This document shows positions 52,601 to 60,164 of a DNA stretch of 64,000 nt, piece by piece. Position 1 is the first letter of the stretch, and each line of letters starts with the position of its first letter. The notes under the pieces were generated by a model. It was not told where the DNA came from and made no database searches. It saw only the letters and a program-made list of their open reading frames with translations. Position numbers and translations under genes: made by a program. This DNA comes from Ruminococcus sp. OA3 (GTDB lineage Bacteria > Bacillota > Clostridia > Lachnospirales > Lachnospiraceae), in the NCBI RefSeq assembly GCF_022440845.1, contig NZ_JAKNTO010000001.1, positions 2,542,001 to 2,606,000 on the forward strand. Reading direction: 5' to 3'.

Positions 52601-52883
52601 AATGCCGGTTCGTAAGATCGCAAAGATCAACGAGGGTCGGCCGAACATCCTGGATGATATGGCAAACGGCAAAATAACCATGGTTATCAACACGCCGGTT
52701 GGCAAAAAAGGAGCAGTTGATGACAGTTATATCCGTAAATCAGCCATTAAAAACAGGATTCCCTATATGACAACAATGGCCGCTGCGAAAGCGACCGTGG
52801 AGGGCATACGTGCCGCGAAGAGCGGTGCCGCATTCGGAGTGAAATCCCTGCAGGAATTCCACAGCAGTATTAAAGAGTGTTAA
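49662..52883 (+). CDS. carB: Carbamoyl phosphate synthase large subunit
   Basis: Makes carbamoyl phosphate for pyrimidines and arginine from bicarbonate, ammonia and two ATP. The 1,073 residues contain two homologous halves, each with a preATP-grasp start ([38 protein letters not shown]) and ATP-grasp domain ([21 protein letters not shown]), then a C-terminal MGS-like allosteric domain (about 930-1073). It needs the glutaminase subunit CarA, which is not adjacent and not in this window. AAGGAAATAGGTGG precedes the start. Confidence 0.96.
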   Translation: [1073 protein letters not shown]

Positions 52884-52899
52884 TATGTGAAATGATCAT

Positions 52900-52938
52900 T
52901 GAGAACCGCACTGACCGTTTGGCCGGTGCGGTTCTTAA
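52900..52938. terminator. Bidirectional terminator between carB and the MATE gene
   Basis: Ten-bp stem AGAACCGCAC / GTGCGGTTCT (52902-52911, 52926-52935), with an inner ACCG/CGGT pairing. Short T-run on the plus side; convergent genes flank it. Confidence 0.65.
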
Positions 52939-52952
52939 CGTGACAGGTATAT

Positions 52953-54281
52953 TCATTTGTCTTTAGGCCTTCGTTTCTGCATCAGGCGGATCAGGTATAA
53001 CAGCAGCAGTATTCCCCACGAGAAGCCCTCTGCATATGCAATCACCATATTGTGAAAGAGCGCAGCCATTGTATATGATGCAAAGATCCGAAAGACCAGC
53101 GATGCGATGCCTGCAATGCTGGAATAAAGAAGATGCCCGATGCCTTCCAGATAACCACGCAATGCGGTGGCCAGTCCGTAGATCAGATAAAAACAGGCAA
53201 TACGCTGAAAAAAATCCTGCCCGATTTCCGCTGCATCTTTCCCCACGCCAAACATTGAGATCAACCTCCCACCGGTCGGAATGACCAGCAGAGTCAGAAA
53301 CAGGGACACCGCAGTCATGATGGCAGTGCCCGAAGCAAATATTCTTTGTGTTTCCTTTATCTTGCCGGCACCATGACTCTGCGCGACAATGGTAGAAATT
53401 CCAGAGCCGAGATTAATGATCGGAAGAAGAATAATCGTGTCCACGCGGTATGCGGTAGTGATGGCGGCAACGGTCTGCGTTCCAAAGCCATTCATAAAAT
53501 TTTGCAGCAGCAGACTGCCAAAGGCACTGACACTGGATTGGATCATGGGAGGGAAACCCAGACGAAGGCCCTGAAGCAGTGCTTTTCGGTGTATTGCCTG
53601 TTTAAAACGAAAACGCAGTTTACTGTGTGTTATTACAGCGTAGACAATGAGAAAAGTTGTCATTGCCGCCTGCGAAATAACGGTTGCCCCGGCTGCACCG
53701 CCAACACCCAGGTGTAGTACGGCAACGAACAGAATGTCTAAAAGCACATTGATAACGGAAGAAACGAGAACCGCTAAAAATGGAGCCCGGCTGTCACCAA
53801 TTCCGCGCAATGCGGCGGAGTAAACATTGTATACGGCCAGAAAAGGAATGCCGGCAAAGATGATCTGCAAATAATCTTCCGCCAGATGTACAGTATTCTG
53901 AGTAGTATGCATCAGATGAAGAATCGGAGGCGTCAGCCAGATTCCAGCCGCCGCAAGCAGAACAAAAACAATACCAAGGAGTATTGAGTAGGTGGAAAGT
54001 ATTTTGGATATAAAACCGGTGTCCCCGCTGCCGGCTTTTCTGGCAAACAGGATAGACAGCCCGAGTGTAAATCCTGTTATCGCCATGAGATAAAAATTAA
54101 TGACCGTACCTGTTGCGCCTATGGCGGCCAGCGCAAGTTCGCCTTCCACGTTTCCGACAATAAATGCATCCGCCCAATTGTAGAGCTGCTGCAAAACACC
54201 GCTGAGAATGAGGGGAATACTGAATTTTATCAGCACAGAAGCGATGCTTTTCTGCGTATTTTGTATTTCTGTAAAACGCAT
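52953..54281 (-). CDS. MATE family efflux transporter
   Basis: A 442-residue, 12-helix cation-coupled exporter. Opens with KSIASVLIKFSIPLILSGVLQQLYNWADAFIVG, the usual MATE beginning, and repeats the pattern in the second half (LRLGFPPMIQSSVSAFGSLLLQNFMNGFG). GAGGTG precedes the start. It has its own promoter and a terminator-bearing leader, so expression is likely ligand-controlled. Substrate unknown: drugs, guanidine or a metabolite. Confidence 0.92.
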   Translation of the reverse strand: MRFTEIQNTQKSIASVLIKFSIPLILSGVLQQLYNWADAFIVGNVEGELALAAIGATGTVINFYLMAITGFTLGLSILFARKAGSGDTGFISKILSTYSILLGIVFVLLAAAGIWLTPPILHLMHTTQNTVHLAEDYLQIIFAGIPFLAVYNVYSAALRGIGDSRAPFLAVLVSSVINVLLDILFVAVLHLGVGGAAGATVISQAAMTTFLIVYAVITHSKLRFRFKQAIHRKALLQGLRLGFPPMIQSSVSAFGSLLLQNFMNGFGTQTVAAITTAYRVDTIILLPIINLGSGISTIVAQSHGAGKIKETQRIFASGTAIMTAVSLFLTLLVIPTGGRLISMFGVGKDAAEIGQDFFQRIACFYLIYGLATALRGYLEGIGHLLYSSIAGIASLVFRIFASYTMAALFHNMVIAYAEGFSWGILLLLYLIRLMQKRRPKDK

Positions 54282-54348
54282 GATTTCACCTCGGGATCAT
54301 ATGTAATGGAGGGTAAGAGTACCCAGCGAGTAAAATTTCTGGTCTGCA

Positions 54349-54399
54349 CAAAAAAATACCGTATGCAAAGGTAGCCTTGCATACGGTAGGTGCTCACCC
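54349..54399 (-). promoter_or_regulatory. Riboswitch-like attenuator in the MATE leader
   Basis: On the minus strand, ACGGGTGAGCACCTACCGT (ending near 54384) overlaps the 5' arm of a 12-bp perfect terminator stem TACCGTATGCAA / TTGCATACGGTA (54388-54377, 54368-54357), followed by seven T. The two pairings exclude each other. It lies between promoter and MATE start. By neighbour it may be a guanidine-IV (mepA-type) element; I cannot verify the class. Confidence 0.6.
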
Positions 54400-54421
54400 G
54401 TTTCATTAAATTTATGCCATT

Positions 54422-54450
54422 ACTATAGCATGTTTTTGAGTCTTTGACAA
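54422..54450 (-). promoter_or_regulatory. Sigma-A promoter of the MATE gene
   Basis: On the minus strand TTGTCA (54450-54445), 17 bases, TATAGT (54427-54422). Start of transcription near 54415, leaving about 25 bases before the terminator hairpin. Confidence 0.7.
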
Positions 54451-54465
54451 GTTTAAATCAACGGG

Positions 54466-54954
54466 CTATTCTTTCACGTGAGTCCGTATCCCCTGATGGA
54501 ACTGAAACCGTATACGGCCAAATATCTTATAGTACGGGGGCGTATCTGCGTGGTAGCTGAAAACTCTCCATTCAATATAATCCAGGCATGGGATTGCAAG
54601 TGCTGATATAACGCACCATGCAAGAAAAAAAAAGAAATTTACCTGGCCGTCGGCACTGGACAGCCAGAGTCCGCGGTAATCCCAGATGTGGTAATCCATA
54701 TTGACGAGTCTGCCGCAGACCCATTCAGACAATGTGCAGCAGGTACCGCTCATCAATACCTGAAGGATATAGTCCAGCTCATAAGAAAACAGGTTGTTCA
54801 GTCCGGTTAAGAATACAGTGCCGCAGAAGCCTGCCAGAAAGAACATGGTGTGATCCGAGCGCTGACGGAAGAGTATTTCGATCCCTACGTATATGAGGCC
54901 GCAGAAAACAAACAGAGATGTGTATTTCATGAGGAGAATCTGAATTTGTTTCAT
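54466..54954 (-). CDS. Putative ABC-transporter type IV membrane protein (CmpB-like)
   Basis: A 162-residue membrane protein with about four helices and the family pattern YHIWDYRGLWLSSADGQVNFFFFLAW, as in the CmpB/'ABC transporter type IV' family (PF06541). No ATPase partner is adjacent, and the family name does not prove transport. The start at 54954 (MKQIQILLMKY) is chosen because GGAGG lies nine bases before it. The MATE promoter overlaps its 3' side. Confidence 0.72.
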   Translation of the reverse strand: MKQIQILLMKYTSLFVFCGLIYVGIEILFRQRSDHTMFFLAGFCGTVFLTGLNNLFSYELDYILQVLMSGTCCTLSEWVCGRLVNMDYHIWDYRGLWLSSADGQVNFFFFLAWCVISALAIPCLDYIEWRVFSYHADTPPYYKIFGRIRFQFHQGIRTHVKE

Positions 54955-55029
54955 CACTAAAAACCTCCGATCATTCACATGAGAATCAGATTTAGTATCT
55001 TACCGGCCTGTAAAATCTATACGCTGTCG

Positions 55030-55058
55030 TTGACGTTTTACAGAAAATCCCTTATGAT
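55030..55058 (+). promoter_or_regulatory. Probable promoter of the ABC-F gene
   Basis: TTGACG (55030-55035), 17 bases, TATGAT (55053-55058), about 30 bases upstream of the start codon. Confidence 0.6.
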
Positions 55059-55090
55059 AATCATGGAATTGAAAAGAAATGAGGAGATTT

Positions 55091-56905
55091 ATGAATATTT
55101 TAAATATTGAACATATCAGCAAAATATATGGAGATAAAAAAATTTTTGATGATGTCTCCTTTGGAATTCATGAGGGAGATAAAATCGGGATTATCGGTAT
55201 CAATGGAACCGGTAAAACGACGCTGCTCAGGATGATCGCAGGAGAAGAGGAGCCGGATGAGGGGCAGGTGATTACACAGAATGGCCTGCGTGTTGCATAT
55301 TTGCCGCAGAATCCGGAATATCCAAAAGACAGTACGGTATTTTCCTATGTGACGGAAGGGATACCGGAGACAGACTGGACAGCCAGGAGTGAGGCGAAGA
55401 GTGCTTTGAATCAGCTGGGCATTACTGATCACGATGAACTCCTGTGCCATCTGTCCGGAGGTCAGAAAAAGAAGACCGCACTTGCAAAAACGTTGATCTC
55501 TGCGTTTGATGTACTTCTGCTGGATGAGCCGACGAATCATCTTGATAATAAAATGCTGACCTGGCTGGAAGAATATCTGAATAAATTCCGGGGAGTTATT
55601 GTTATGGTTACGCACGACCGGTATTTTTTGGACAGGGTGACCAATAAAATCCTGGAGATCGATCATGGGCAGTTATACGGGTATGATGCCAATTATTCAA
55701 AGTTTCTGGAGATGAAAGCTCAGCGTGAAGAGATGGAAGCGGCATCTGAGCGAAAGCGAAAGAGTGTCCTGCGTATGGAGCTTGAATGGGCCAGGCGTGG
55801 ATGCCGTGCGAGAACTACGAAACAAAAAGCCAGGCTGGAGAGGCTGGAAGCGCTGAAAAACGGTGGGGTTTTAACATATAATCAGACAATAGAAGTGGAT
55901 GCAGTGGAAACCAGGATGGGTAAAAAAACGGTGGAGCTGCATCATGTCAGCAAAAATTACGGCGGCAAAAAACTGATTGAAGATTTTAATTATATTGTAC
56001 TGAGGAATCAGCGTCTTGGGATTATTGGCCCGAATGGCTGCGGAAAGTCTACGCTTTTGCGAATTATCGCCGGACTGGAACAGCCGGATTCAGGTGAGGT
56101 AGTATCGGGTGAAACGATCAGGATTGGTTATTTTGCTCAGGAAGTACCGGATATGGACACGGATCAGAGAGTTATCGATTATATCAAGGATGTGGCAGAA
56201 TATATCCCGACAAAGGATGGAAGAATCACGGCATCCCAGATGCTGGAACGTTTTTTATTCACGCCGGATATGCAGTATTCACCTGTGTCGAAGCTGTCCG
56301 GTGGAGAGAAAAAGAGGCTGTATCTGCTGAAGGTGATTTTTACCGGAGCAAATGTATATCTGTTTGACGAGCTGAGCAATGACATTGATATTCCGACCCT
56401 GACGATACTTGAAGATTTTCTGACAACGTTTCCGGGAATTATCATCACAGTATCGCATGACCGGTATTTTCTGGACAATGTGGTGGACCGTATCTTTGAG
56501 TTTGACGGCAACGGACATCTTCAGCAGTATGAAGGAGGCTATACGGACTATCTGGAGGCTAAAAGAACAGGGGAATCTAAAAGCCGGGAGTCCGGAAAAA
56601 CTGAAAGCACTGGAAATTCCGAAAAGAAAAAAACACAGGGTAAAGACTGGAAGAAAAATGCCCCTGTAAAATTGAAGTTCACTTACAAAGAGCAGAAAGA
56701 GTTTGAGACGATTGATGATGAGATTGCCGTTCTTGAGGAGAAGATTGAGAAACTGGATGATGATATGCTGGCGAATGCCACGAATTCACTGAGGCTGTCA
56801 GAGCTGACCGCAGAAAAAGAAAAGACAGAGGCCATACTGGAAGAAAAGATGGAGCGCTGGGTCTATCTGAATGATCTGGCTGAACGCATCGAGGCGCAGA
56901 AGTAA
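55091..56905 (+). CDS. ABC-F family ATPase
   Basis: A 604-residue soluble protein with two ABC cassettes and no membrane part, of the ribosome-acting ABC-F group. First cassette: GINGTGKTT, LSGGQKKKTALAKTL, LLLDEPTNHLD. Linker: RMELEWARRGCRARTTKQKARLERLE-type helical arm. Second cassette: GPNGCGKST, LSGGEKKRLYLLKV, and an altered Walker B region LFDELSNDIDI. A Lys/Glu-rich coiled-coil C-terminus (about 545-604) resembles Uup. ATG 55091 follows GAGGAG; ATG 55079 is upstream of it. Translation factor rather than resistance gene is more likely. Confidence 0.9.
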   Translation: MNILNIEHISKIYGDKKIFDDVSFGIHEGDKIGIIGINGTGKTTLLRMIAGEEEPDEGQVITQNGLRVAYLPQNPEYPKDSTVFSYVTEGIPETDWTARSEAKSALNQLGITDHDELLCHLSGGQKKKTALAKTLISAFDVLLLDEPTNHLDNKMLTWLEEYLNKFRGVIVMVTHDRYFLDRVTNKILEIDHGQLYGYDANYSKFLEMKAQREEMEAASERKRKSVLRMELEWARRGCRARTTKQKARLERLEALKNGGVLTYNQTIEVDAVETRMGKKTVELHHVSKNYGGKKLIEDFNYIVLRNQRLGIIGPNGCGKSTLLRIIAGLEQPDSGEVVSGETIRIGYFAQEVPDMDTDQRVIDYIKDVAEYIPTKDGRITASQMLERFLFTPDMQYSPVSKLSGGEKKRLYLLKVIFTGANVYLFDELSNDIDIPTLTILEDFLTTFPGIIITVSHDRYFLDNVVDRIFEFDGNGHLQQYEGGYTDYLEAKRTGESKSRESGKTESTGNSEKKKTQGKDWKKNAPVKLKFTYKEQKEFETIDDEIAVLEEKIEKLDDDMLANATNSLRLSELTAEKEKTEAILEEKMERWVYLNDLAERIEAQK

Positions 56906-56925
56906 ACGCCCCGGTGCGCGAAAGA

Positions 56926-57198
56926 TTATCTGATAAGATTTTTATATTCCGGATGTTCTCCAAACCATTTCACCGCGTATGAACAGGTTAAAACAGCCTT
57001 CTTGTTTTGAGACTGCAGAAGCTTTGCGACAGTCTCCATAAGTTTGCCCGCCACTCCCTGACCTCTCAGAGAGTTGTCTACAAAGGTATGATTAATATTC
57101 ACGGTATCATCACTTATAGCAGGAAACGTAACTTCCGCAAGTGTGTTATCCCTGTCGTCAGGTAAATAGATTCTGTTTTTATCATGATTGAAATTCAT
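56926..57198 (-). CDS. Small GNAT acetyltransferase
   Basis: A 90-residue GCN5-like protein of the minimal YjdJ/YidJ type: beta strands with TLAEVTFPAI, then HTFVDNSLRGQGVAGKLM, which holds the acetyl-CoA pyrophosphate loop (RGQGVAG), and CSYAVKWFGEHPEYKNLI at the end. ATG 57198 follows CAGGAGG. Substrate unknown. Confidence 0.88.
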   Translation of the reverse strand: MNFNHDKNRIYLPDDRDNTLAEVTFPAISDDTVNINHTFVDNSLRGQGVAGKLMETVAKLLQSQNKKAVLTCSYAVKWFGEHPEYKNLIR

Positions 57199-57235
57199 GT
57201 TATTGCCTCCTGTCTGTGGATCATAGTATATGGTA

Positions 57236-57283
57236 AAGAAAAGCGATAAATCCAACTTGTTACACGGATCTATCGCTTTTTTG
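57236..57283 (-). terminator. Terminator after tRNA-Val/tRNA-Ala
   Basis: On the minus strand AAAAGCGATAGATCC pairs with GGATTTATCGCTTTT across a 12-base loop (one mismatch), followed by CTTT. Confidence 0.75.
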
Positions 57284-57286
57284 AAC

Positions 57287-57359
57287 TGGAGCATACGGGG
57301 CTCGAACCCGTGACCTCAACAATGCCATTGTTGCGCGCTCCCAGCTGCGCTAATGCCCC
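57287..57359 (-). tRNA. tRNA-Ala(GGC)
   Basis: Cloverleaf of 73 bases: acceptor GGGGCAT/ATGCTCC, anticodon stem CAACA/TGTTG around loop ATGGCAT (anticodon GGC, codon GCC), T-arm GGGTTCGAGCCC. CCA not encoded. Second in a two-tRNA transcript. Confidence 0.93.
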
Positions 57360-57362
57360 ATA

Positions 57363-57436
57363 TGGAAGCAATGGGGCTCGAACCCATGGCCTCTCGCGTG
57401 TCAGGCGAACGCTCATCCCAGCTGAGCTATGCTTCC
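57363..57436 (-). tRNA. tRNA-Val(GAC)
   Basis: Cloverleaf of 74 bases: acceptor GGAAGCA/TGCTTCC, anticodon stem TTCGC/GCGAG around loop CTGACAC (anticodon GAC, codon GUC), T-arm GGGTTCGAGCCC. CCA not encoded. Three bases separate it from tRNA-Ala. Confidence 0.92.
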
Positions 57437-57486
57437 ATATGAGAACATTGTATCAGATAAGGTACCTTCTGCGCAACAGAAAATTC

Positions 57487-57669
57487 TCAGTAAACGTCAT
57501 GAATAGACATAACATAGCTGTGCATTTCCTGGCGGGAGGATATCTCACGTGCTCCATCGACGACCGCATTTTGTTTTTCCTGGGGAAGTCCGGAAAAGTG
57601 ACTCATGATTTCAGGATGTAATGCAAGTTCCATGGTAAAGCCGATCGGCAGCTCTTCATTATCAAGCAT
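57487..57669 (-). CDS. Small conserved-looking hypothetical protein
   Basis: A 60-residue soluble protein (MLDNEELPIGFTMELALHP...). It has a strong ribosome site (AAAGGAGG) and a codon pattern like neighbouring genes. Motifs GFTMELALHPEIMSHFSGLP and SRQEMHSYV recall short Lachnospiraceae proteins of the same length with unknown role. No catalytic residues seen. Confidence 0.72.
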   Translation of the reverse strand: MLDNEELPIGFTMELALHPEIMSHFSGLPQEKQNAVVDGAREISSRQEMHSYVMSIHDVY

Positions 57670-57840
57670 AGATGTTGCCTCCTTTCCAATCTGTTGTTTT
57701 TATGTAGTATGTGGTTATTTTTATGAATTATACAGTGACACCGAACTGGAAAAGGACACAAAAAACAAAAAAATATGATATAATAGGAAAAAGACAGAAA
57801 GCCAATGCTGAAACAGTGAGGTACGGAGGGAACACAGTAT

Positions 57841-58459
57841 GAAAGTAGTTGCGTTTAACGGAAGTCCCCGTAAAAGGGGCAATACAGAACAATGTCTGAA
57901 AATCGTTGAGAAAGAATTAAATGCGCAGGATATTGAACTGGAAATCATACAGGTGGGTGCGAAGGCAAAACCGTGTACTGCCTGCAGTAAATGTATGGAG
58001 ACCGGAAGCGGCCATTGCGTTCAGGGGGATGAAGTGAATAACTGGATTGACAAAATGGTGGAAGCAGACGGAATCATCCTGGCGTCGCCGGTGTATTATG
58101 GTGGTATTGCCGGAGGTATGAAATGCTTCCTTGACCGGGCATTTCTTGCAGCGGGCAGCAGACTGCACCACAAAGTTGGAGCGGCGCTGGTTACACTGCG
58201 CAGGTCAGGGGGACTGGAGACTTACCAACAGCTCAACGCATATCTGAATACAATGGAGATGGTGATCGCAACTTCCGATTATTGGCAGGCAGCGCATGGT
58301 CTGGATGCGGGGGAAGTGCTTCAGGATACGGAAGGCGTGGAAGTAATGGCTAAACTAGGGCGCAATGTTGCGTGGCTGGTGAAGCTGATTCATGACGCGA
58401 AGGGAAGGATTGATCCGCCTGCCACAAAGCAGAGAACGATGACAAATTTTATACGCTAA
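57841..58459 (+). CDS. NAD(P)H-dependent FMN reductase / flavodoxin-fold protein
   Basis: A 206-residue protein with the flavodoxin-like FMN loop (AFNGSPRKRGNTEQ), a Cys-pair segment (CTACSKCMETGSGHC) and the second flavin-contact loop ASPVYYGGIAGGMKCFLDR. This is the iron-sulfur flavoprotein/NADPH:FMN reductase group; the C-x2-C-x2-C pattern could hold an iron-sulfur cluster. The start codon ATG spans 57839-57841, after ACGGAGGG. Substrate not known. Confidence 0.88.
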
Positions 58460-58475
58460 AAACTTAAGTACATAC

Positions 58476-58512
58476 CCCCCTGCATTCATAATATATTGAA
58501 CGGCAGGGGGAA
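58476..58512 (-). terminator. Hairpin between convergent genes
   Basis: CCCCCTGC / GCAGGGGG stem with an 18-base AT-rich loop. It serves the flavodoxin-fold gene and/or the small minus-strand gene; U-runs are poor on both sides. Confidence 0.5.
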
Positions 58513-58525
58513 GTTACTGTTATTC

Positions 58526-58738
58526 TCAATGATCAGATTCATAGGCGATCAGAGAGATATGTTTTCCAAGCTCTGAGCTGATTCTCTGTTCACACGCCTG
58601 AATTTCTGAACAGCAGGAGTCTGAGATGTCTGCGATACTGTAAGATTCTGCTGCTATTGCCTGTTCCATCACGTCATCCATTTTGGAGTGACAGGAAGAA
58701 GGCAGATCCATGGCATTGGTTGTGATTTTACTTTCCAT
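58526..58738 (-). CDS. Small hypothetical protein with CC motif
   Basis: A 70-residue protein, MESKITTNAMDLPSSCHSKM..., with ADISDSCCSEIQACEQRIS near the middle. ATG 58738 follows AAAGGTGG. The four cysteines and acidic helices suggest a folded small protein, but no family is recognised. It is divergent from the MBL hydrolase gene. Confidence 0.6.
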   Translation of the reverse strand: MESKITTNAMDLPSSCHSKMDDVMEQAIAAESYSIADISDSCCSEIQACEQRISSELGKHISLIAYESDH

Positions 58739-58823
58739 TTTTAACACCACCTTTCTGAATCAGTATGTGCATGAGCTGAGAAAATATGTAAGTGAGGACA
58801 AAAAACATCAGGGAGGGGAGTTC

Positions 58824-59885
58824 ATGAAAAGGGCAGTAAAAGTTTTGCGGTGGATATTTGGTGTTTTATTTATTCTGTCCGCTGCAGTGTTTTTATTTTC
58901 GGCGGCTGATGTGACGTCGGCAAAAACAACGAAAACATCCGCAATGGAAATCCACTTTATCGATGTGGGACAGGCGGACAGTATTTTGATAACATCCAAC
59001 AGAGGCAGCCTTTTGATCGATGCCGGCAACAATGAAGACGGTATGACAGTTGTAGATTACCTTGAGCGGCTGAAAATCAAAAAGCTGGACTACGTGGTCT
59101 GCACACATCCCCACGAAGACCATATTGGCGGGATGGATGATGTCATTGATGCATTTGATATCGATACAGTCTTAATGCCGGATAAGACACATACATCTCG
59201 GACCTTTCTTGATGTGCTGGAGGCTTTGCAAGAGAAAAACCTGGAGATTACACTGGCTCATGCGGGAGATGTGTATCCGATAGGAAACGGTAAATTTACC
59301 GTACTGGCCCCTGATAAAGAAGCAGATTACGGAGATGAACTGAACAGCTGGTCAGTGGGGATCAGGCTGGAACACGGTGACAACCATTTTATTTTTACAG
59401 GAGATGGCGAGGGGCAGACCGAAAAAGACATTCTGGACAGTGGAATTGAGGTTCGCAGCGATGTATTAAAAGCGGGGCATCATGGCAGTGAAACTTCAAA
59501 CAGTGAGAAGTTTATAGATGCCGTGAATCCTGAATATGCGGTTATCAGCTGCGGTACAGGGAACCAGTACGGACATCCGGATGCCAGCGTACTGAAATAT
59601 TTTGCGGAACAGGGAATTAAAGTTTTTCGCACTGACGAACAGGGGACCATTATTGCAAAAAGCGACGGCAGCAAAATAACCTGGAATTTGAAGCCAAGTA
59701 CATCAATGAAGGCCGGAACCTGTTGGGCAGAGCAGTCTGGGGCCATTGTCCATATCACAAAAACGGGGAAAAAGTATCACAATGCCGGGTGCCGGCATTT
59801 GAAATCAAGTGATATAGAAGTACCGCTTCGGGAAGCAAAGGCAAAGGGGATGACGCCGTGCAGTAAATGCAGACCGCCGCAGTAA
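58824..59885 (+). CDS. Exported ComEC-like metallo-beta-lactamase-fold hydrolase
   Basis: A 353-residue protein: an N-terminal membrane anchor/signal (about 1-30), an MBL domain of the ComEC C-terminal type (IHFIDVGQADSIL, DAGNNEDG, THPHEDHIGGMDD, KAGHHGSETSN), and a C-terminal Cys motif (YHNAGCRHLKSSD ... GMTPCSKCRPP) like the Ada-type metal-binding tail. It may act on extracellular DNA or phosphodiesters; it lacks the ComEC pore. ATG 58824 follows GGAGGGGAG. A DUF3006 gene follows after 14 bases. Confidence 0.87.
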   Translation: MKRAVKVLRWIFGVLFILSAAVFLFSAADVTSAKTTKTSAMEIHFIDVGQADSILITSNRGSLLIDAGNNEDGMTVVDYLERLKIKKLDYVVCTHPHEDHIGGMDDVIDAFDIDTVLMPDKTHTSRTFLDVLEALQEKNLEITLAHAGDVYPIGNGKFTVLAPDKEADYGDELNSWSVGIRLEHGDNHFIFTGDGEGQTEKDILDSGIEVRSDVLKAGHHGSETSNSEKFIDAVNPEYAVISCGTGNQYGHPDASVLKYFAEQGIKVFRTDEQGTIIAKSDGSKITWNLKPSTSMKAGTCWAEQSGAIVHITKTGKKYHNAGCRHLKSSDIEVPLREAKAKGMTPCSKCRPPQ

Positions 59886-59899
59886 GGAGGAATAGGGGA

Positions 59900-60118
59900 A
59901 TGAAATTGATTGTAGACCGCAGAGAGAAAGAACTGGTGATCTGTGAAAACGAAAAGAAGGAAATGCTGCAGATACCTGTATCCGCATTTTCATCAGCGCC
60001 AAAGGATGGGGACGTTGTATTGTATGAAAATGGCTTTGCACGGATTCTTGCCGGGGAGACCCATAACAGAAAGAAGAAAGCAGACGCTTTGTTTGAGCGT
60101 CTTTTAAAGAAAAAATAA
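59900..60118 (+). CDS. DUF3006 domain protein
   Basis: A 72-residue protein, MKLIVDRREKELVICE..., with the DUF3006 beta-barrel pattern and a Lys-rich C-terminus (KKKADALFERLLKKK). DUF3006 genes regularly sit beside ComEC-like MBL genes, as here, but the protein's role is unknown. The start follows AAGGAGGAATAGGGG. Confidence 0.85.
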   Translation: MKLIVDRREKELVICENEKKEMLQIPVSAFSSAPKDGDVVLYENGFARILAGETHNRKKKADALFERLLKKK

Positions 60119-60164
60119 CAGTGCAGGAGATTCACCTCTGGTGTGAACCTCCTGCACTGTTTAC
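60119..60164. terminator. Bidirectional terminator
   Basis: CAGTGCAGGAG / CTCCTGCACTG stem with an inner ATTCAC/GTGTGAA pairing, between the convergent DUF3006 and acetyltransferase genes. Confidence 0.75.

Noticed and set aside
57310-57621. 103-codon plus-strand frame over the tRNA pair
   Set aside because: It runs antisense through two tRNA genes and the small minus-strand gene.
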